Shown piece after piece: positions 19,786 to 29,873 of a stretch of 64,000 nucleotides of DNA. The position numbers were made by a program, and so were the translations under genes. The stretch spans positions 1 through 64,000 of the forward strand of contig JNVT01000042.1 in assembly GCA_000737985.1 (NCBI GenBank), read 5' to 3'. Positions within the stretch are counted from its first letter, which is position 1; each line of letters begins with the position of its first letter. The stretch is from Gammaproteobacteria bacterium MFB021. GTDB lineage: Bacteria; Pseudomonadota; Gammaproteobacteria; Pseudomonadales; Halomonadaceae. The notes beneath the pieces are model-generated. The model was not told where the DNA came from, ran no database searches, and saw only the letters and a program-made list of their open reading frames with translations.

Positions 19786-20058
19786 TCAACTAGTGGTGAA
19801 ACTCGCCGGGGCGATCAGCGTGGCCTCCTCCACGCTCACCTCGATCACGTCCGCTGCCGGCGGCCCTTCCCACAGCAGATCGATCAGCTCGGCGATGGCG
19901 GTCGCTTCGCCGCAGGCGATCACCTCGACCGCACCGTCGTCCTGATTGATGGCATGCCCCGTGAGCCCCCAGCGCTCGGCGTGGCGGCGCACGAACTCAC
20001 GATAGCCCACGCCCTGCACGTGACCGCTCACCCGGACTCGAATCGTGCGCTTGGTCAT
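19786..20058 (-). CDS. Acylphosphatase
   Basis: This 90-residue acylphosphatase hydrolyses carboxyl-phosphate bonds such as acetyl phosphate. Catalytic R20 lies in VQGVGYREFV and N38 in AINQDDG, the family positions. Its 5' end overlaps the 3' end of the YihY-like membrane protein gene by 62 nt in another frame, so the two are co-transcribed and probably coupled. Confidence 0.95.
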   Translation of the reverse strand: MTKRTIRVRVSGHVQGVGYREFVRRHAERWGLTGHAINQDDGAVEVIACGEATAIAELIDLLWEGPPAADVIEVSVEEATLIAPASFTTS

Positions 20059-21025
20059 GTGAGGCTTCCTCCTGCTGCTTGCGCATTGACATTGGTGTTG
20101 GTGGCGCCTCCTGCTCCACGGTCTCCTTGCGCAGTACCTCGTGGCGCACCAGGACCGCGGTATTGCGTGGAATCACCCGGCGGCCCTTCGACACCACGTG
20201 GGTTCGCGTGAAGGCCGCACCATAGAGCAGGATCAGCGACGAGTAGTAGACCCACAGCAGTACCAGAACCACCGACCCCGCGGCGCCATAGGTGGATGCC
20301 GTGGCAGTGTGGGCGAGATAGGCGGCGATCGCATTGCGCCCCAGCATGAACAGCACCGCAGTCACCAGGGCGCCCAGGAAGACGTCACGATAGGAGAGCA
20401 CCACGTCCGGCAGCACCTTGAAGATGGCGGCGAAGAACAGCGTGACTACCGCGAGCGAGAGCGCGAACTGCGCCAGTTCGAGCAGCATCACGCTACCCGG
20501 CACCCAGCCACCGGCGTAGCTGAAGGTGGCCTGGACGATGACCCCGAGCACCAGCGACACCAGCAGCACGAAGCCGATTGCCAGCACCACCGCCAGCGAC
20601 AGCAGGCGCTTCTTGGCGAACAGCCACAGGCTGTTGCGATCGGGATTGGGCGCCACGCCCCAGATGGTGTTGAGCGAGAACTGCATCTGGCCGAAGACCG
20701 TGGTCGCCCCGATCAACAGCGTGACGAAGCCGGCCACGGTCGGCAGAATGCCCGACGCCTGGATGCTCGACTGCGCCACCGCATCCTCGATTGCCTTGGC
20801 CGCAGCGGGGCCGAGGGTATCCTGCAGGCGGGCGACGATCTCGCCGCGGGCGGCGTCCTCTCCCAACCATAGCCCCACCACGGTGACCGCAATGATCACG
20901 GTCGGCGCCAGCGAGAACAGGGTGTAGAACGCCAGCGACCCGGCGTAGCTGAAGGCGTTACGATCGAGCCACAGCTTGATCGAATCGCGAATCACGTTGA
21001 ACCAGTACTTGACGCTCTTCACCAT
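19997..21025 (-). CDS. YihY/virulence factor BrkB family inner-membrane protein
   Basis: This 342-residue polytopic membrane protein of the YihY/BrkB family has about six hydrophobic segments. Family blocks seen are FSYAGSLAFYTLFSLAPT, the GATTVFGQMQFSLNTIW stretch, and SVVLVLLWVYYSSLILLYGA near the end. The C-terminal tail is charged and cytoplasmic. Start MVKSVKYWF at 21023-21025 is chosen over an upstream in-frame start because it matches the family N-terminus. Function is not established; despite old annotations the family is not a ribonuclease. Confidence 0.92.
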   Translation of the reverse strand: MVKSVKYWFNVIRDSIKLWLDRNAFSYAGSLAFYTLFSLAPTVIIAVTVVGLWLGEDAARGEIVARLQDTLGPAAAKAIEDAVAQSSIQASGILPTVAGFVTLLIGATTVFGQMQFSLNTIWGVAPNPDRNSLWLFAKKRLLSLAVVLAIGFVLLVSLVLGVIVQATFSYAGGWVPGSVMLLELAQFALSLAVVTLFFAAIFKVLPDVVLSYRDVFLGALVTAVLFMLGRNAIAAYLAHTATASTYGAAGSVVLVLLWVYYSSLILLYGAAFTRTHVVSKGRRVIPRNTAVLVRHEVLRKETVEQEAPPTPMSMRKQQEEASHDQAHDSSPGERSRAGRGLS

Positions 21026-21190
21026 CGTTACGGCATCCTTTCCCGTCTTGTCGTCGTGGGCGCCTCGGCGTTGCCCCACCGCCCTGCCCGGTTGCCGGTC
21101 GGCGCCGGCACACCCGTCATGCGCAAAGCACGGCTCTGTTTTCGCCAGTCTAGCAGCCCAAGGCGCCCCGAGCGTGCCCCCCGTCCGTGA

Positions 21191-22108
21191 TCAGGCGCGC
21201 AGGAAGTCACTCGGCAGCTTCATCATGCGCTTCCACAGTTTCTCGACGCCGGGCTTGTGCACCAGCGAGCAGCGGTAGAGGCGGATCTCCAGCGGAATGT
21301 CCCAGCTCTCACCCGCGGCGCGCACCAGCTTGCCGTTGGCCAGCTCCTCGCGAATGCAGAAATCGGGAATCCAGGCCAGCCCCACCCCCTGCAGCGCCAT
21401 ACCTTTCAGCCCCTCCGCCATGGCGGTCTCGTAGACCGTCTTGAGGCGCATGCGGGCGGGTTCGTTCTTCAGCAGCATGCGCACGCTGCGGCCGAGGAAG
21501 GCGCCCTGGGTGTAGGCCAGAAACGGGATCGAGCCCTCGCCGTCGAACGAGAACTTGGCCTCGCCATTGGCCTTGGGCACGCTCACCGGCAGCATCTTGA
21601 CCTGCCCGATCGAGAACGAGGGGAAGATCTCGGCATCCAGCTGCATGGTGGCGTAGGGATCGTGATAGGCCAGCATCAGATCGCAGTTGCCCTCGCGCAG
21701 CACGTGGATGGCATCCCCCACGTTCATCGCCACCAGCCGTGTGGGCAGCTCACCCACGCCCTTCTGCAGTCGCGAGATCCACTGCGGGTAGAAGGCCAGC
21801 GCCAGGGAGTGGGCGGCAACGATGTCGAGCGCCTCGTTGTCCATCGCCAGGCCGCGCAGGTGGGCCAGGCTGTCGTTGAGCTGCTCGACCATGTTGCGCG
21901 CCGTCACCAGAAACAGCTGCCCTTCCGGGGTCAGGCTGACCGGCGTGGTCGAGCGGTCGACCAGAGTCGCGCCGACGGCCTGCTCCAGCGAGCGGATACG
22001 GCGGCTGAAGGCAGGCTGGGTCACGTGGCGCTGGCGTGCCGAGGCGGAGAAGCTACGCGTATTGGCGAGCGCCACGAAATCTTCAAGCCATTTGGTCTCT
22101 AGGTTCAA
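21191..22108 (-). CDS. LysR-family regulator, HypT/YjiE-like
   Basis: This 305-residue LysR-type regulator has a winged helix-turn-helix at residues 5-65 (FSASARQRHVTQPAFSRRI) and a substrate-binding-type effector domain after it. The opening NLETKWLEDFVALANTRSFS and the phrase AAHSLALAFYP are close to the E. coli hypochlorite-responsive regulator HypT (YjiE), so a role in oxidative stress is a reasonable guess. It is flanked by YihY and cardiolipin synthase genes on the same strand, so its target is not obvious from context. Confidence 0.88.
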   Translation of the reverse strand: MNLETKWLEDFVALANTRSFSASARQRHVTQPAFSRRIRSLEQAVGATLVDRSTTPVSLTPEGQLFLVTARNMVEQLNDSLAHLRGLAMDNEALDIVAAHSLALAFYPQWISRLQKGVGELPTRLVAMNVGDAIHVLREGNCDLMLAYHDPYATMQLDAEIFPSFSIGQVKMLPVSVPKANGEAKFSFDGEGSIPFLAYTQGAFLGRSVRMLLKNEPARMRLKTVYETAMAEGLKGMALQGVGLAWIPDFCIREELANGKLVRAAGESWDIPLEIRLYRCSLVHKPGVEKLWKRMMKLPSDFLRA

Positions 22109-22187
22109 GGGGACTCCTTGACGATGGGTTTCACGCGCCGGCCCCGGCCGACGCGGCTACGCTTGGGTATCAGAGCCGGTAAAGCCT

Positions 22188-23609
22188 TCACTGGATCGGC
22201 GACAGCAGGTAGGTCGCCCGCGACACCACCTTGCGCCATAGCGGTCGCGCTGCCAGCTCGCGCTCGGTCACCTCGCGGCTGTGCGCGAAATCGTGCTCCA
22301 GCATGGCCGTCACTTCGGCGGCGAAGGTCTTGTCGGGCACGTAGGCGGTCACCTCGAAGTTGAGCCGGAATGAGCGATTGTCCAGGTTCACGGTACCAAC
22401 CATCGCGGTGTGATCATCGACCAGCAGCGTCTTCTGGTGCAGAAAACCCGGCTGATAGCGATAGATCTTGACGCCGTTACGGATCATCTCGGGCAGAAAG
22501 GCGAACGCCGACAGGAACACCAGCAGATGATCCGGCCGCTCGGGGATCAGCACGCGCACGTCGACACCGCGCAGCGCGGCCAGGATCAGCGCGTCCTGGA
22601 CCCCGTGATCGGGCACGAAATAGGGACTGGTGACCCACAGCCGATGGCGGGCGCCATGAATGGCGTGCTGGACCAGCAGGCTCGCGGTCTCGCGACCGTC
22701 GGCGGGTCCGGAGGGCACGATCGCCACGTGCTGGGATGCCTCCGCGACATGATGGATGCGCCAGCCGAGGGCGAGAATATCGCCGGTGGCCCAGTACCAG
22801 TCCTCCCAGAACGCCTCCTGCAGCGCCAGCACGCTGGGCCCTTCCAGCTTGAGATGGGTGTCGCGCCAGGCACCGTAGCGCTCGACCCGGCCCAGGTACT
22901 CGTCGGCGACATTGAGCCCGCCGGTCCAGCCGGCGCGGCCGTCGATCACCACGATCTTGCGGTGATTGCGGAAATTGACCTGGAAGCGATGACGCCAGCC
23001 TCGCGACGAGTTGAACGCCGAGACCCGCACCCCGGCCTCTTCCAGGTCACGCAGATAGCCGCCGTGCAAGCCGCGGCTGCCGATCTCGTCATACAGGAAA
23101 TAGACGTTGAGCCCGTGCTCGGCCTGATGGATCAGCTTGCGCTTGAAGGCAAGACCGATCTCATCGGCGCGGACGATGAAGAACTGCACCAGAATGTACT
23201 CTTCGGCCTGATCGATGCCGGCGAAGAGACTGTCGAAGGTGCGCTCGCCATCGATCAGCAACTCCACCCGGTTGCCGCGGGTCATCGGCATCATCGCCAG
23301 CTGCTCCACCGCGCGGATGCGCCCGCTCACCGCCTCCGGGCGCGAGACGTAATCGTCCATGTGCGGGCGGTAGCGTTTGAGTACCTGGCGCAGCACGGTA
23401 TCGCGCTCGCCGCGTGCCGACACATAGCCGTAGAAGCGCGGCCGGCCGAAGATCCAGAAGATGGGCACGCTGAAGTAGGGAAACAGCACCAGCGTGATGA
23501 TCCAGGCCACCGCACCCTGGGAGGTGCGGCTCGACATCAGCGCGAAGACAGCGGAGATGGTGCCCACCACGTGGCACAGAAACAGCAGCGTGCCGATGAT
23601 CCATGTCAT
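22188..23609 (-). CDS. cls: Cardiolipin synthase (phospholipase D family)
   Basis: This 473-residue inner-membrane enzyme joins two phosphatidylglycerols, or transfers a phosphatidyl group, to form cardiolipin. Two N-terminal transmembrane helices (residues 2-25 and 31-54) precede two HKD phospholipase-D motifs: HRKIVVIDGRAGWTGG and HQKTLLVDDHTAMVGT. The start at 23607-23609 (MTWIIGTLLF) has a GGAG Shine-Dalgarno; an upstream in-frame ATG adds 11 unlikely residues. The length matches the ClsA family. Confidence 0.93.
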   Translation of the reverse strand: MTWIIGTLLFLCHVVGTISAVFALMSSRTSQGAVAWIITLVLFPYFSVPIFWIFGRPRFYGYVSARGERDTVLRQVLKRYRPHMDDYVSRPEAVSGRIRAVEQLAMMPMTRGNRVELLIDGERTFDSLFAGIDQAEEYILVQFFIVRADEIGLAFKRKLIHQAEHGLNVYFLYDEIGSRGLHGGYLRDLEEAGVRVSAFNSSRGWRHRFQVNFRNHRKIVVIDGRAGWTGGLNVADEYLGRVERYGAWRDTHLKLEGPSVLALQEAFWEDWYWATGDILALGWRIHHVAEASQHVAIVPSGPADGRETASLLVQHAIHGARHRLWVTSPYFVPDHGVQDALILAALRGVDVRVLIPERPDHLLVFLSAFAFLPEMIRNGVKIYRYQPGFLHQKTLLVDDHTAMVGTVNLDNRSFRLNFEVTAYVPDKTFAAEVTAMLEHDFAHSREVTERELAARPLWRKVVSRATYLLSPIQ

Positions 23610-23680
23610 TGCCGAGACTCCACGCTGCCCTGCGCCATGCACCGACTCCTGTCGAATTGATCGATCCGGCCATCATACCC

Positions 23681-23713
23681 AAAAAAAAACGAGAGAGCCC
23701 CAGGGCCCTCTCG
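23681..23713 (-). terminator. Rho-independent terminator of the fumarase gene
   Basis: An 11-bp stem with one mismatch (cgagagagccc / gggccctctcg at 23690-23713) is followed on the minus strand by nine T residues (the A-run 23681-23689). It lies about 50 nt past the fumarase stop and before cls. Confidence 0.9.
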
Positions 23714-23764
23714 TCATCGGGACAGGCGCCATCGCGGCGTCCGCCCGCTCTGCCTCGCGTTCGT

Positions 23765-25270
23765 TCAGCCCCGCGCGGCAATGATCTCCTTCCACTTGGC
23801 CGGACCGGTCTGATGCACCGAGGTGCCGAGATGATCGACCGCCACGGTGACCGGCATGTCCTCGACTTCGAACTCGTAGATCGCTTCCATGCCCAGATCG
23901 TCGAACGCGATCACTTCGGCCTTCTTGATCGCCTGGGCGACCAGATAGGCAGCACCGCCGACGGCCATCAGGTAGACCGCCTGATTGTCGCGGATCGCCT
24001 CGATCGCCAGCGGGCCACGCTCGGCCTTGCCGACCATGCCCAGCAGCCCGGTCTGCTCGAGCAGGGTGCGGGTGAACTTGTCCATGCGTGTCGCCGTGGT
24101 GGGGCCCGCCGGACCGACCACCTCGTCACCCACCGGGTCGACCGGGCCGACGTAGTAGATGAAGCGGTTCTTCAGATCCACCGGCAGCGACTCGCCCTTG
24201 GCCAGCATGTCGATCATGCGCTTGTGCGCCGCATCGCGCCCGGTCAGCAGCTTGCCCGAGAGCAGCACGGTATCGCCCGGCTGCCACTCGCGCACCATCT
24301 CCGGGGTCAGCGTATCCAGATCGACCCGGCGCACGCCCTCGCCCACTTCCCAGGTGATCTCGGGCCAGTCCTCGAGCTTGGGTGCCGGCAGCGCGGCCGC
24401 CCCGCTGCCATCCAGCGTGAAGTGCACGTGACGCGTGGCGGCGCAGTTGGGAATGATCGCCACTGGCTTGTTGGCGGCATGCGTCGGGTAGTCCTTGACC
24501 TTGATGTCGAGCACCGTGGTCAAGCCCCCTAGCCCTTGAGCGCCGATGCCGCTCTGATTGACCTTGTCGAACAGCTCCAGACGCAGCTCCTCGGCCCGGT
24601 TACTGGCACCACGCGCCTGCAGCGCCTGGATGTCGATGGGGTCGAGCAGTGCCTCCTTGGCCAGCTCCATCGCCTTCTCCGCGGTGCCACCGATGCCGAT
24701 GCCAAGCATGCCCGGCGGGCACCAGCCGGCGCCCATCTTGGGTAGCTGCTCGAGCACCCAGTCGACCACGCTGTCGGACGGATTGAGCATGGCGAACTTC
24801 GACTTGGCCTCGCTGCCGCCGCCCTTGGCCGCCACGTGCACCTCGACGCGATCGCCCGGCACCAGCTTGTGGTGGATCACCGCCGGCGTGTTGTCACCGG
24901 TATTCTTGCGCTTGCCGTCCGGGTCCGCCAGCACCGAGGCGCGCAGGACGTTGTCCGGCAGCGTATAGGCGCGCCGCACGCCTTCGTTGATCATCTCATC
25001 CAGGCTCAGCTCGCACTCCCAGCGCACGTTCATGCCGACATGGACGAAAACGGTGACGATGCCGGTGTCCTGGCAGATCGGCCGGTGCCCGGTCGCGCAC
25101 ATGCGCGAGTTGATCAGGATCTGGGCGATGGCATCGCGCGCCGCGGGATTCTCTTCCCGCTGGTAGGCCGCGTGCATGGCATCGATGAAATCCTTGGGAT
25201 GGTAGTAAGAGATGTACTGCAGCGCATCGGCCACGCTCTGGATGAGATCCTCCTGACGGATCACGGTCAT
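23765..25270 (-). CDS. Class I (iron-sulfur) fumarate hydratase
   Basis: This 501-residue single-chain class I fumarase converts fumarate and malate in the TCA cycle using an oxygen-sensitive 4Fe-4S cluster. The N-terminal alpha domain carries the presumed cluster cysteines in HRPICQDTG, GWCPPG and IPNCAATRH. The C-terminal beta domain includes YYVGPVDPVGDEVVGPAGPT. The start ATG is at 25268-25270; a longer in-frame extension upstream has no family match. It is followed by its own terminator. Neighbouring oxidative-stress-type regulation (a HypT-like LysR gene two genes away) is suggestive but unproven. Confidence 0.93.
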   Translation of the reverse strand: MTVIRQEDLIQSVADALQYISYYHPKDFIDAMHAAYQREENPAARDAIAQILINSRMCATGHRPICQDTGIVTVFVHVGMNVRWECELSLDEMINEGVRRAYTLPDNVLRASVLADPDGKRKNTGDNTPAVIHHKLVPGDRVEVHVAAKGGGSEAKSKFAMLNPSDSVVDWVLEQLPKMGAGWCPPGMLGIGIGGTAEKAMELAKEALLDPIDIQALQARGASNRAEELRLELFDKVNQSGIGAQGLGGLTTVLDIKVKDYPTHAANKPVAIIPNCAATRHVHFTLDGSGAAALPAPKLEDWPEITWEVGEGVRRVDLDTLTPEMVREWQPGDTVLLSGKLLTGRDAAHKRMIDMLAKGESLPVDLKNRFIYYVGPVDPVGDEVVGPAGPTTATRMDKFTRTLLEQTGLLGMVGKAERGPLAIEAIRDNQAVYLMAVGGAAYLVAQAIKKAEVIAFDDLGMEAIYEFEVEDMPVTVAVDHLGTSVHQTGPAKWKEIIAARG

Positions 25271-25456
25271 CACGGCACTCCTGCTATCACGGTGACTGCT
25301 CCCACTGTTCGGCGTGGGTAGCGGGTGTTCGGGTGGCCGGCATCTTACCGCAATTGATGACAATCGGCAGGTTGGATCGTTTTTTGGCGATATGGGATAA
25401 CGGTATAAATCTGGATGTTCACAGGTCTTCTCTCGATCAGACAAGCCGAGGGAAGA

Positions 25457-26290
25457 TCAGGCGGCAGGCGAATCGGGCTGGCAGTGCGGGCAGCGGTAGA
25501 GTCGCCGGGAGGCGACCATGAGTTTGACGATTTCATTGCCACAGGCGTGGCATGGCAGGCCGGCGCGGTTGAACACCGCATGCCGCCAGCGCGCCCGCTT
25601 GAGCCCCTGGCGCTGCAGACGTCGGCGCCAGGTCGGCCGGTTGGTCACCCCGGCCTCGTGATACGCCTGGGCGACGGTGCGCAGCATCACCTCGGCGAGA
25701 CGCCGGCGCTTGCGCGGCGACAGCCGTTCGGCGCTGATCTTGGGCGGCAGCCCGGCGTAGAACAGGATTTCCGAACGCAGATAGTTACCGATACCGGCGT
25801 AGAAGCCCTGATCCAGCAGCAGCCCTCCCAGCCCGCGGCGGCGAAACGCCGGCAGCATCAGACGTTCGACGATCTGCTCGGGGCTGACGTCATGGGTGAG
25901 CAGATCCGGCCCCAGGCGCGCCAGGAACGGCTGCTGGTCGAGAGTATCGCGGGTCCACAGCGAGATATCCGAAGCGCTGTAGAGGCTGGCGGCGTGGGTC
26001 GGCGTGACCAATCGCGCCCGCAGCACACGCCCCGTGGCCGGCTCGCGCTCGCGCCGGTGCACCTTCCACACGCCATAGAGCTGGTTGTGAGAATAGAGCA
26101 CCTGGTCATCGGCGAAGGTGATCAGCAGCGCCTTGCCCCAGCTATCCACCGCCACCACACGGCTTTCGGCTAGCGCTGGCGCCCGCTGCGCGAGGCTGGC
26201 ATAGGCGAACCATACCTCGCACAGGGGCGCGTCGATCAGCAGCTTGCCGAGGCGGTCGGCGACGCGCCGAATCTCGGGTCCTTCCGGCAT
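25457..26290 (-). CDS. nei: Endonuclease VIII, DNA glycosylase Nei
   Basis: This 277-residue Fpg/Nei-family bifunctional glycosylase/AP-lyase removes oxidised pyrimidines. It begins MPEGPEIRRVAD, where the residue after Met (Pro, with Glu3) is the catalytic nucleophile region and the PEGPEIRR pattern is the Nei type. Helix-two-turn-helix: GGLLLDQGFYAGIGNYLRSE. The C-terminal zinc finger is CHACG...CPHC, with an arginine between. It ends 16 nt before uvrB on the same strand, giving a DNA-repair pair. Confidence 0.94.
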   Translation of the reverse strand: MPEGPEIRRVADRLGKLLIDAPLCEVWFAYASLAQRAPALAESRVVAVDSWGKALLITFADDQVLYSHNQLYGVWKVHRREREPATGRVLRARLVTPTHAASLYSASDISLWTRDTLDQQPFLARLGPDLLTHDVSPEQIVERLMLPAFRRRGLGGLLLDQGFYAGIGNYLRSEILFYAGLPPKISAERLSPRKRRRLAEVMLRTVAQAYHEAGVTNRPTWRRRLQRQGLKRARWRHAVFNRAGLPCHACGNEIVKLMVASRRLYRCPHCQPDSPAA

Positions 26291-26306
26291 GCGCCCCCCT
26301 CGCCTC

Positions 26307-28337
26307 TCAACCCAGCTCGAGCAGACGCGCCTTGAGCGTCTGCAGTTGATCGCGCAGCTTGGCGGCCTGCTCGAACTCCAGGTTCTGCGCCGCCTCGAAC
26401 ATGCGATCCTCGAGCTTGCCGATCTCCTTGGTCAGCTGCGGCGCGCTCATCGCACTCAGTTCGTCGCGGGTGTAGCTGCCAGGCGCTTCGGCGACGCGCT
26501 GTTCGGCACGCTTGCGGCCACCCTTGCGCCCCGGCGCCTGGGCCCCTTCCATGATATCGGCGACCGACTTGGTCACCGTACGCGGAACGATGCCGTGCTC
26601 CTCGTTGTGGGCAATCTGCTTGGCGCGGCGGCGCTCTGTCTCGTCGATCGCCCGGCGCATCGAGTCGGTGACCCGGTCACCGTAGAGGATCGCCTTGCCG
26701 TTGGCGTTACGTGCGGCGCGGCCGATGGTCTGGATCAAAGAGCGCTCGGCGCGCAGGAAACCCTCCTTGTCGGCATCCAGGATCGCCACCAGCGACACCT
26801 CGGGGATATCCAGGCCCTCACGCAGCAGGTTGATCCCCACCAGCACGTCGAACTTGCCCAGGCGCAGGTCGCGGATGATCTCGACCCGTTCTACCGTATC
26901 GATGTCCGAATGGAGATAGCGTACGCGCACATCGTGCTCGTCGAGGTACTCGGTGAGATCCTCGGCCATGCGCTTGGTCAGCGTGGTCACCAGCACCCGC
27001 TCCTCGACCTCGAGGCGCAGGCGGATCTCGGAGAGCAGATCGTCGACCTGGGTCGACGCCGGGCGCACCTCGATCTGCGGGTCGACCAGCCCGGTGGGAC
27101 GTACCACCTGCTCCACCACCTGCCCGGCATGGGCCTGCTCGTAGGGGCCGGGCGTAGCCGAGACGAAAACCGTCTGCGGCAGGATGTTCTCCCACTCCTC
27201 GAACTGCATCGGACGATTGTCGAGCGCCGAGGGCAGGCGGAAACCGTACTCCACCAGGGTCTCCTTGCGCGAACGGTCGCCTTTGTACATGCCGCCCACC
27301 TGGGGCACGCTGACGTGGGATTCGTCGATGAACAGCAGCGCATCGTCGGGCAGATAGTCGAAGAAGGTCGGCGGCGCCTGCCCCGGCTCGCGCCCCGAGA
27401 GATAGCGCGAGTAGTTCTCGATACCGTTGCAGTAGCCCAGTTCGAGCATCATCTCGATATCGTAGAGCGTGCGCTGCTCGAGCCGCTGCGCTTCGACCAG
27501 CCGCTCGTGCTTGCGCAGATAGTCGAGCCGCTCGGCCAGCTCCTGCTTGATCGCATCCACGGCCGAGAGAATGGTGTCGCGCGGGGTGACGTAGTGGGTC
27601 TTGGGGTAGATGGTCATGCGCGGCACCTGGCCGCGCACCTCGCCGGTGAGCGGGTCGAACAGCCGGATCGAGTCGATCTCGTCGTCGAACAGCTCCACCC
27701 TCACGCCCTCGTCCTCGGCGTCCGCGGGAAAGATATCGATCACATCGCCGCGCACGCGGTAGGTGCCACGCCGAAAGTCGGCGTCGTTACGCGTGTACTG
27801 CAGCTCGGCGAGGCGGCGCAGGAACTGGCGCTGGTCGATCTGCTCGCCGCGGTTGAAGTGCAGCCGCATCTTCATGTACTGCTCGGGATCGCCCAGACCG
27901 TAGATCGCCGACACCGAGACCACGATCAGCGCGTCGCGACGCTCGAGCAGCGCCTTGGTCGCCGATAGCCTCATCTGCTCGATATGGTCGTTGATCGAGG
28001 CATCCTTCTCGATGAAGGTGTCCGACGACGGCACGTAGGCTTCCGGCTGATAGTAGTCGTAGTAGGAGACGAAGTACTCGATGGCGTTGTCGGGGAAGAA
28101 GCTCTTGAACTCACCGTAGAGCTGCGCCGCCAAGGTCTTGTTGGGCGCCAGCACGATGGTCGGACGCTGCAGTGTCTCGACTACGTTGGCGACGGTGAAG
28201 GTCTTGCCCGACCCGGTGACCCCGAGCAGCGTCTGGTGCGACAGCCCCGCCCCGAGCCCACGTACCAGCCCCTCGATGGCGGCCGGCTGGTCACCCGCGG
28301 GGCGGTACTTGGAGTGAATCTTGAAGGGTTTGTTCAT
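26307..28337 (-). CDS. uvrB: Excinuclease ABC subunit UvrB
   Basis: This 676-residue damage-recognition helicase-like subunit belongs to nucleotide excision repair. Walker A is [14 protein letters not shown]. The beta-hairpin region includes [12 protein letters not shown]. The helicase motifs include DESHVSVPQ and [14 protein letters not shown], with QTIGRAARN as motif VI. The C-terminal UVR domain ([19 protein letters not shown]) binds UvrC. Length is standard. I saw no clear LexA operator in the 69 bases before the start. Confidence 0.98.
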   Translation of the reverse strand: MNKPFKIHSKYRPAGDQPAAIEGLVRGLGAGLSHQTLLGVTGSGKTFTVANVVETLQRPTIVLAPNKTLAAQLYGEFKSFFPDNAIEYFVSYYDYYQPEAYVPSSDTFIEKDASINDHIEQMRLSATKALLERRDALIVVSVSAIYGLGDPEQYMKMRLHFNRGEQIDQRQFLRRLAELQYTRNDADFRRGTYRVRGDVIDIFPADAEDEGVRVELFDDEIDSIRLFDPLTGEVRGQVPRMTIYPKTHYVTPRDTILSAVDAIKQELAERLDYLRKHERLVEAQRLEQRTLYDIEMMLELGYCNGIENYSRYLSGREPGQAPPTFFDYLPDDALLFIDESHVSVPQVGGMYKGDRSRKETLVEYGFRLPSALDNRPMQFEEWENILPQTVFVSATPGPYEQAHAGQVVEQVVRPTGLVDPQIEVRPASTQVDDLLSEIRLRLEVEERVLVTTLTKRMAEDLTEYLDEHDVRVRYLHSDIDTVERVEIIRDLRLGKFDVLVGINLLREGLDIPEVSLVAILDADKEGFLRAERSLIQTIGRAARNANGKAILYGDRVTDSMRRAIDETERRRAKQIAHNEEHGIVPRTVTKSVADIMEGAQAPGRKGGRKRAEQRVAEAPGSYTRDELSAMSAPQLTKEIGKLEDRMFEAAQNLEFEQAAKLRDQLQTLKARLLELG

Positions 28338-28406
28338 GATCGTTAGGTAGGGTCCAGAGCCGTTCGCTTCAAGGGCGGCGCACGCGATGATCGCGCTGAT
28401 GAGGTC

Positions 28407-28604
28407 TCAGCGGGCGACGTAGCCCTGTTTCAGCTCGCTGACGGCTTTGATCAGCGCAGCGCGAGTTGCACTGCCTTCGACCTCGGCCCAGTCGCGACCG
28501 ATATCGACGCTCTCGACGCCGTCGACCATCATCAGCGCCGTGGTGACACGATTGAGATCCTCGGGCGTGGTGACGCCTTCGAGGGCCAGATTGATTCGGG
28601 ACAT
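28407..28604 (-). CDS. Small heavy-metal-associated (HMA) fold protein lacking CxxC
   Basis: This 65-residue protein has the beta-alpha-beta-beta-alpha-beta pattern of HMA domains: INLALEGVTTPEDLNRVTTAL, VDGVESVDI, AEVEGSATRAALIKAVSEL. The metal-binding GMxCxxC motif is replaced by EGVTTPED, so it is unlikely to carry copper in the usual way. Start ATG at 28602-28604; longer upstream frames have no support. It lies upstream of uvrB on the same strand with a 69-nt gap. Confidence 0.75.
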   Translation of the reverse strand: MSRINLALEGVTTPEDLNRVTTALMMVDGVESVDIGRDWAEVEGSATRAALIKAVSELKQGYVAR

Positions 28605-28797
28605 GGATGACTCGCTAACCGCAGAATGAATTCGAAACCATCGATGAGAATAGCACTTCAGCGCCTCGCCAGCGTTGCAATGTGCCACCATCGCCGCCAT
28701 GTTGGGGCCATTGTCGGGCGTCATGAGCGCCCGCCCCGATCGCCTCTGGTGATCGTGATCCGCGACCCCCACTCACCATGACCACCGGAGTGACCCG

Positions 28798-29841
28798 ATG
28801 CACGACTGGACGGCGCATCTCGAAGCCCAGGGCGGCCAGCCACGCGACGCGCTGCATTGGCAGTTCCCCGACGACGCACATCGAGCGGATGACGCCCCGG
28901 CGCTGGTGCCGCTGACACATCTGGCGGTGCTCGAGTGCCGTGGCGCCGATGCCGCGCGCTTTCTGCAAGGGCAGACCAGCGCCAACGTCGAGCATGCCAA
29001 TGGCACCCTGGCGCCGCTGACGGTGTTCTGCACCCCCAAGGGGCGGGTGCTGGCCAATGCCGAGCTGCTCAAGGTGGAACCCGAGCACTACTGGCTGGTG
29101 CTGCACGCCTCGTTGGTCGCGCCGCTCAAGCAGCAGCTCGACAAGTACGCGCCGTTCTACAAGATGAGCCTGGCCGCCCGCGACGATCTCGTGCTGCTCG
29201 GCGTGATCGGCGACACGCCAGTCGCGTCCGCGTGGCCCTCGAGCGCCTGGCACATGACGCATGACCAGGACGCCGTGGTAATACGCCACCCCGGGCCCCA
29301 GCCGCGCTGGTTAGTGGCGCTGCCCGCGGATCAGGCCGGGACACGATGGGCGGCGCTGACCGCCGAGCTGGCGGTCAACGGTACCGACCGCTGGCTACGC
29401 GCCGATATCGCGGCCGGCCTGGCCTGGCTGACCCAGGCACACAGCGACAGCTATCTGCCGCAGATGATCAACTGGGAGGCACTGGGTGGCATCAGTTTCC
29501 GCAAGGGCTGCTATACCGGGCAGGAGGTGGTGGCGCGCGCACACTTCCGCGGCCAGGTGAAGCGCCGTCTGGGAGTGGCACGGCTCGCCGGCGACACGCC
29601 GCCAGTGCTCGGCAGCGAGATTCGCGATGCTCAGGAGAAACGTGTCGGCGAAGTGTGCCAGGCAGAGACCGACCCCAGCGGCGACGGCTGCCAGCTGCTG
29701 ATCGTGATCAACACTGCGGTAGCAGACGACGAGCCGCTCCAGATCGAGGGCCGCAAGCTGACACGCGCACCGCTGCCCTACCCCCTCGAACGCCTCGACC
29801 CGGAGACCCTGGCCGCAGCCAGCGAGCCCGCTCAGGCATGA
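28798..29841 (+). CDS. ygfZ: Folate-binding Fe-S cluster repair protein YgfZ
   Basis: This 347-residue tetrahydrofolate-binding protein supports maturation or repair of certain iron-sulfur enzymes. It is of the GcvT-like/YgfZ family, with the diagnostic KGCYTGQEVVAR motif near residues 236-247 and an N-terminal FLQGQTSANVE segment. A Shine-Dalgarno ccggag precedes the ATG. It is transcribed away from the uvrB cluster, and a large palindromic element follows its stop codon. Confidence 0.93.
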   Translation: MHDWTAHLEAQGGQPRDALHWQFPDDAHRADDAPALVPLTHLAVLECRGADAARFLQGQTSANVEHANGTLAPLTVFCTPKGRVLANAELLKVEPEHYWLVLHASLVAPLKQQLDKYAPFYKMSLAARDDLVLLGVIGDTPVASAWPSSAWHMTHDQDAVVIRHPGPQPRWLVALPADQAGTRWAALTAELAVNGTDRWLRADIAAGLAWLTQAHSDSYLPQMINWEALGGISFRKGCYTGQEVVARAHFRGQVKRRLGVARLAGDTPPVLGSEIRDAQEKRVGEVCQAETDPSGDGCQLLIVINTAVADDEPLQIEGRKLTRAPLPYPLERLDPETLAAASEPAQA

Positions 29842-29873
29842 CGCCGGCATCGTAGGCTCGGCGGCGCGGACTC

